NCBI RefSeq assembly: GCF_005250615.1
Contig: NZ_SULM01000005.1
Location: 124,001 to 188,000 of the forward strand
Direction of reading: 5' to 3'
Source: Pseudomonas rhizoryzae
GTDB taxonomy: Bacteria; Pseudomonadota; Gammaproteobacteria; Pseudomonadales; Pseudomonadaceae
Length of the DNA: 64,000 nucleotides
In this document: positions 61,384-64,000 of the stretch, piece after piece
Layout of the letters: each line of letters begins with the position of its first letter
Numbering within the stretch: the stretch's first letter is position 1
Translations under genes and position numbers: made by a program
Notes under the pieces: model-generated
Databases searched by the model: none
The model's input: only the letters and a program-made list of their open reading frames with translations
Told to the model about the DNA's origin: nothing

Positions 61384-62829
61384 GCCAACGACACCCTGGT
61401 CTACGCCTCCGATACCGAGCCCGAGAACGTCAGCCCCTATCACAACGATGTCCGTGAGGGCGTCATCCTGGCCCACCTGGCCTGGGACGACCTGATCTAT
61501 CGCGATCCCAAGACCGGCCAGTATCTGCCGATGCTGGCCACCCACTGGGAGCAGGTCGATCCGCTGACCATCGATTTCGATATCCGCCAGGGCGTGACCT
61601 TCCACAACGGCGATCCCCTCACCGCCGACGACGTGGTCTTCACCTTCAACTACGTGACCTCGCCCGAGGGCAAGGTGGTCACCCAGCAGAACGTCAACTG
61701 GATCAAGAGCGCCGAAAAGCTGGGCGAGTACCGGGTCCGCCTGCACCTCAAGCAGCCCTTTCCCGCTGCCCTGGAATACCTGGCCAACGCCTTGCCCATC
61801 TATCCAGCCAAGTACTTCCAGCAGGTGGGCCTGGCCGGCTTCGCGCAGAAGCCGGTGGGTACCGGTCCCTACCGCATCGTCTCCGTCACCAGCGGGCAGG
61901 GCGTCAAGCTGGAACGCAATCCCAACTATTTCAAGGACAGCCCCCAGGGCCAGCCACGCATCGGCCATATCGAATTCCGTGTCATCCCCGATCCCGAGAC
62001 ACGCCTGGCCGAACTCATGACCGGCGGCGTCGACTGGATCTGGCGCGTGGCGCCGGACCAGGCCGCGCAGCTCAAGGCAATCCCCAATGTCACGGTGGAA
62101 AGCGGCGCCAGCATGCGCATCGGCTTCCTCAGCATGGATGCCCAGGGCACCTCTTCGCCGGATTCGCCCTTCGCCAAGTTGCAGGTGCGCCAGGCGGTCA
62201 ACTACGCCATCAACCGCCAGGCCATCGCCAGCCAACTCATGGGTGGTGGCAGCCAGCCGCTGCAGGTGGCCTGCTATCCCGAGCAGTTCGGCTGCGGTGC
62301 CAAGGCGGTACCGGGCTATCCCTACGACCCCGCCAAGGCCAAGGCGCTGCTCAAGGCCGCCGGCTATCCCAATGGCTTCAGCACCGAGCTGTTCGCCTAC
62401 CGCGATCGCGACGTGGCCGAGGCGATCATCGGTGAACTGCGCGCCCTGGGCATCGACGCCAAGCTGCGCTACCTGAAGTACGCCGCCCTGCGTGACATGC
62501 AGCGCGCCGGCAAGGTGCCCATGGCGCTGCTCGCCTGGGGCTCCTTCTCCATCGCCGATGCCTCGGCGTCCACCGGCGTCTATTTCAAGGGCAATGCCGA
62601 CGACGTGGCCAAGGACCCGCAGGTGATCGACTGGCTCAAGGAAGCCGATACCTCCATGGACCCGGAGGTGCGCAAGGCCGACTACCGCAAGGCGCTGCAG
62701 CGGATCGCCGCCCAGGCCTACTGGGCGCCCTTGTTCAACTACTCCGTGAACTACGCCTTCAACTCGGACCTGGCCTTCCAGCCCTATCCGGACGAGTTAC
62801 CCCGTTTCGCCCTGGCGCACTGGAACTGA
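61336..62829 (+). pseudogene. Peptide-type ABC substrate-binding protein lacking its signal peptide
   Basis: The 497-residue frame is a family-5 receptor from ANDTLVYASDTEPENVSPY (codon at 61384) to its natural end, with DFDIRQGVTFHNGDPLTADDVVFTF and PVGTGPYRIVSVTSGQGV intact. Its first 16 residues, from the only ATG at 61336, are the antisense of the LysR remnant and contain no hydrophobic segment. An in-frame stop at 61249 rules out a longer N-terminus. A receptor without signal peptide cannot reach the periplasm, so it is probably non-functional in transport though still translatable. The permease genes behind it look intact. Confidence 0.75.
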
Positions 62830-62877
62830 TCCGTCCCGGCGCCCCCGGTTAGGGCGCTGCCATTCGAGGAACCGAGC

Positions 62878-63795
62878 ATGTCCGGCTATCTCCTGCGTCG
62901 CCTGGGTATCGCCCTGGCCGTGGCCTTCACCGTTTCGCTGATCAGCTTCTGCCTGCTGCACCTGTCCGGTGACCTGGCTACCGCCATCGCCGGTCCGGAA
63001 GCCACCGCCGAACAGATCGAGGTGGTGCGCCATCAATACGGGTTGGACAAGCCCCTGCCCACGCAATACGTGGAGTGGGTGGGGGATCTGGCGCACCTGG
63101 ACCTGGGGCAGTCGTTCTTCTTCCAGGAATCGGTGCGTGACCTCATCGCCACCCGGCTGCCCATCACCCTGACCCTGGGCGCCATTGCGCTGGCGGTGGC
63201 CCTGCTACTCGCCATCCCGCTCGGCGTGCTGGCGGCGGTCAAGCGCGACACCTGGGTCGACCGGGTGGCGCTGACCCTGGCCACCTTCGGCCAGGCGATG
63301 CCCAGTTTCTGGTTCGCCCTGGTGCTGATCGTCATCTTCGCGGTCAACCTGCACTGGCTGCCGGTCTCCGGCAACACCAGCTGGAAGAACTTCATCCTCC
63401 CGGCGATCGCCCTGGGCTACTACGCCACGCCTTCGCTGATGCGCCTGACCCGCGCCGGCATGCTCGATGTGCTGGGCGCTGACTACATCCGCACCGCCCG
63501 CGCCAAGGGCCTGGGCCCGGCGCGGGTGCTGTTCAAGCACGCCTTGCGCAATGCGCTGATCCCGGTGGTAGCCCTGGCCGCGGTGGAATTCGGCTTCATG
63601 CTGGGTGGCTCGGTGGTGATCGAGGCGGTGTTCTCCCTGCAGGGCATCGGCCAACTGGCCTGGGATGCCATCGCCCGCAACGACTTCCCGGTGGTGCAAG
63701 CCATCGTCCTCTTGATCGCGCTGATCTACATCGTGCTGACGCTGGTCGCCGATCTGCTCAACGCCATGCTCGATCCGCGCATCCGCGTGCGCTAG
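62878..63795 (+). CDS. Peptide-type ABC transporter permease, DppB/GsiC-like
   Basis: A 305-residue permease beginning MSGYLLRRLGIALAVAFTVSLISFCLLHLSG, with HLDLGQSFFFQESV in the periplasmic part and the coupling loop YIRTARAKGLGPARVLFKHALRNA. It lies 48 bases after the truncated receptor gene and 8 bases before the next permease gene, in one transcript. Confidence 0.93.
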   Translation: MSGYLLRRLGIALAVAFTVSLISFCLLHLSGDLATAIAGPEATAEQIEVVRHQYGLDKPLPTQYVEWVGDLAHLDLGQSFFFQESVRDLIATRLPITLTLGAIALAVALLLAIPLGVLAAVKRDTWVDRVALTLATFGQAMPSFWFALVLIVIFAVNLHWLPVSGNTSWKNFILPAIALGYYATPSLMRLTRAGMLDVLGADYIRTARAKGLGPARVLFKHALRNALIPVVALAAVEFGFMLGGSVVIEAVFSLQGIGQLAWDAIARNDFPVVQAIVLLIALIYIVLTLVADLLNAMLDPRIRVR

Positions 63796-63803
63796 GAGGC
63801 TCC

Positions 63804-64000
63804 ATGACCGTCGCCAATCCCTTCGTCCTCGACGACTATCTGCCGCCGCGCCCGACCTACGCTCGCCAGCTGCGCCGCTGGTTCGGCCACCGTGGTTTCG
63901 CCATCGGCGCCGTGCTGCTCCTGCTCATCGTGCTGGCCGCCCTGGCCGCGCCCTGGCTGGCCCCCCACGATCCCTATGCCCAGGACATGATGCAGCGGAT
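63804..64000 (+). CDS. Peptide-type ABC transporter permease, DppC-like (cut by window end)
   Basis: The first 65 codons of a second permease. ATG at 63804 follows AGGAG (63795-63799). The N-terminal tail is followed by a helix (GFAIGAVLLLLIVLAALAAPWLAP) and HDPYAQDMMQR, the usual opening of DppC-type subunits. The rest lies beyond the window. Confidence 0.88.
   Translation, partial: MTVANPFVLDDYLPPRPTYARQLRRWFGHRGFAIGAVLLLLIVLAALAAPWLAPHDPYAQDMMQR

Noticed and set aside
61162-62235. 357-residue open frame on the minus strand
   Set aside because: Mostly antisense of the truncated receptor gene; the real minus-strand coding signal here is the short LysR end in a different frame.
1-64000. CRISPR arrays, tRNA or rRNA genes, insertion sequences, prophage genes
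   Set aside because: No regularly spaced repeats, no tRNA-like cloverleaf, no transposase, integrase or phage structural protein was recognised.

Overview
The window is high-GC DNA, almost certainly from a Pseudomonas-type gammaproteobacterium. The amidase at 49191-50234 matches my memory of P. aeruginosa AmiE very closely, with Glu59 and Cys166 at the expected positions and AmiB directly behind it. Nearly every gene concerns uptake and breakdown of nitrogen-containing organic molecules: amino acids, amino alcohols, amides and guanidine.

Layout. 1-5.8 kb (+): cyclodeaminase (cut by the window edge), PLP dehydratase, terminator, HAD hydrolase, APH-type small-molecule kinase, class-III PLP phospho-lyase and an AsnC regulator. 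The kinase/phospho-lyase pair points to an amino alcohol. This block has a lower GC3 than the rest. 6.1-10.3 kb: GNAT acetyltransferase, aldehyde dehydrogenase, chemoreceptor. 10.4-19.7 kb (+): HAD plus FAD amine oxidase, then a Tat-dependent peptide-type ABC importer with a deacylase. Both operons carry the same 95-nt upstream element at identical spacing. 19.7-25.1 kb (-): 2-hydroxyacid dehydrogenase, AsnC regulator, a third HAD lacking its nucleophile, GabT and GabD. 25.3-28.5 kb (-): ProQ/FinO-like protein, LysR regulator, FMN-binding protein, glutathione transferase.

28.6-38.2 kb: a two-component system whose kinase has an NCS1 transporter-like N-terminal half, divergent from a five-gene urea/short-chain-amide ABC importer (Urt type). 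38.2-47.3 kb (-): IclR regulator, Dpp-type importer, amidase and carbamoyl-amino-acid hydrolase, in one orientation and of unknown substrate. 47.5-51.3 kb (+): formamidase, FmdB, AmiE, AmiB. Paired TACG-N8-CGTA sites upstream of urtA and one upstream of fmdA suggest that the transporter-kinase system controls both importer and amidases.

51.3-61.1 kb (-): a complete guanidine-assimilation operon: sigma-54-like promoter, guanidine-I (ykkC) riboswitch, ABC importer, two DUF1989 carboxyguanidine deiminases, a biotin carboxylase annotated by homology as urea carboxylase, and allophanate hydrolase. 61.2-64 kb: a deletion scar fusing the C-terminal end of a LysR gene to a peptide-type solute-binding protein that has lost its signal peptide, followed by intact permease genes running off the window.

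Together the genes describe an accessory nitrogen-scavenging region. No phage, insertion sequence, CRISPR array, tRNA or rRNA gene was seen.
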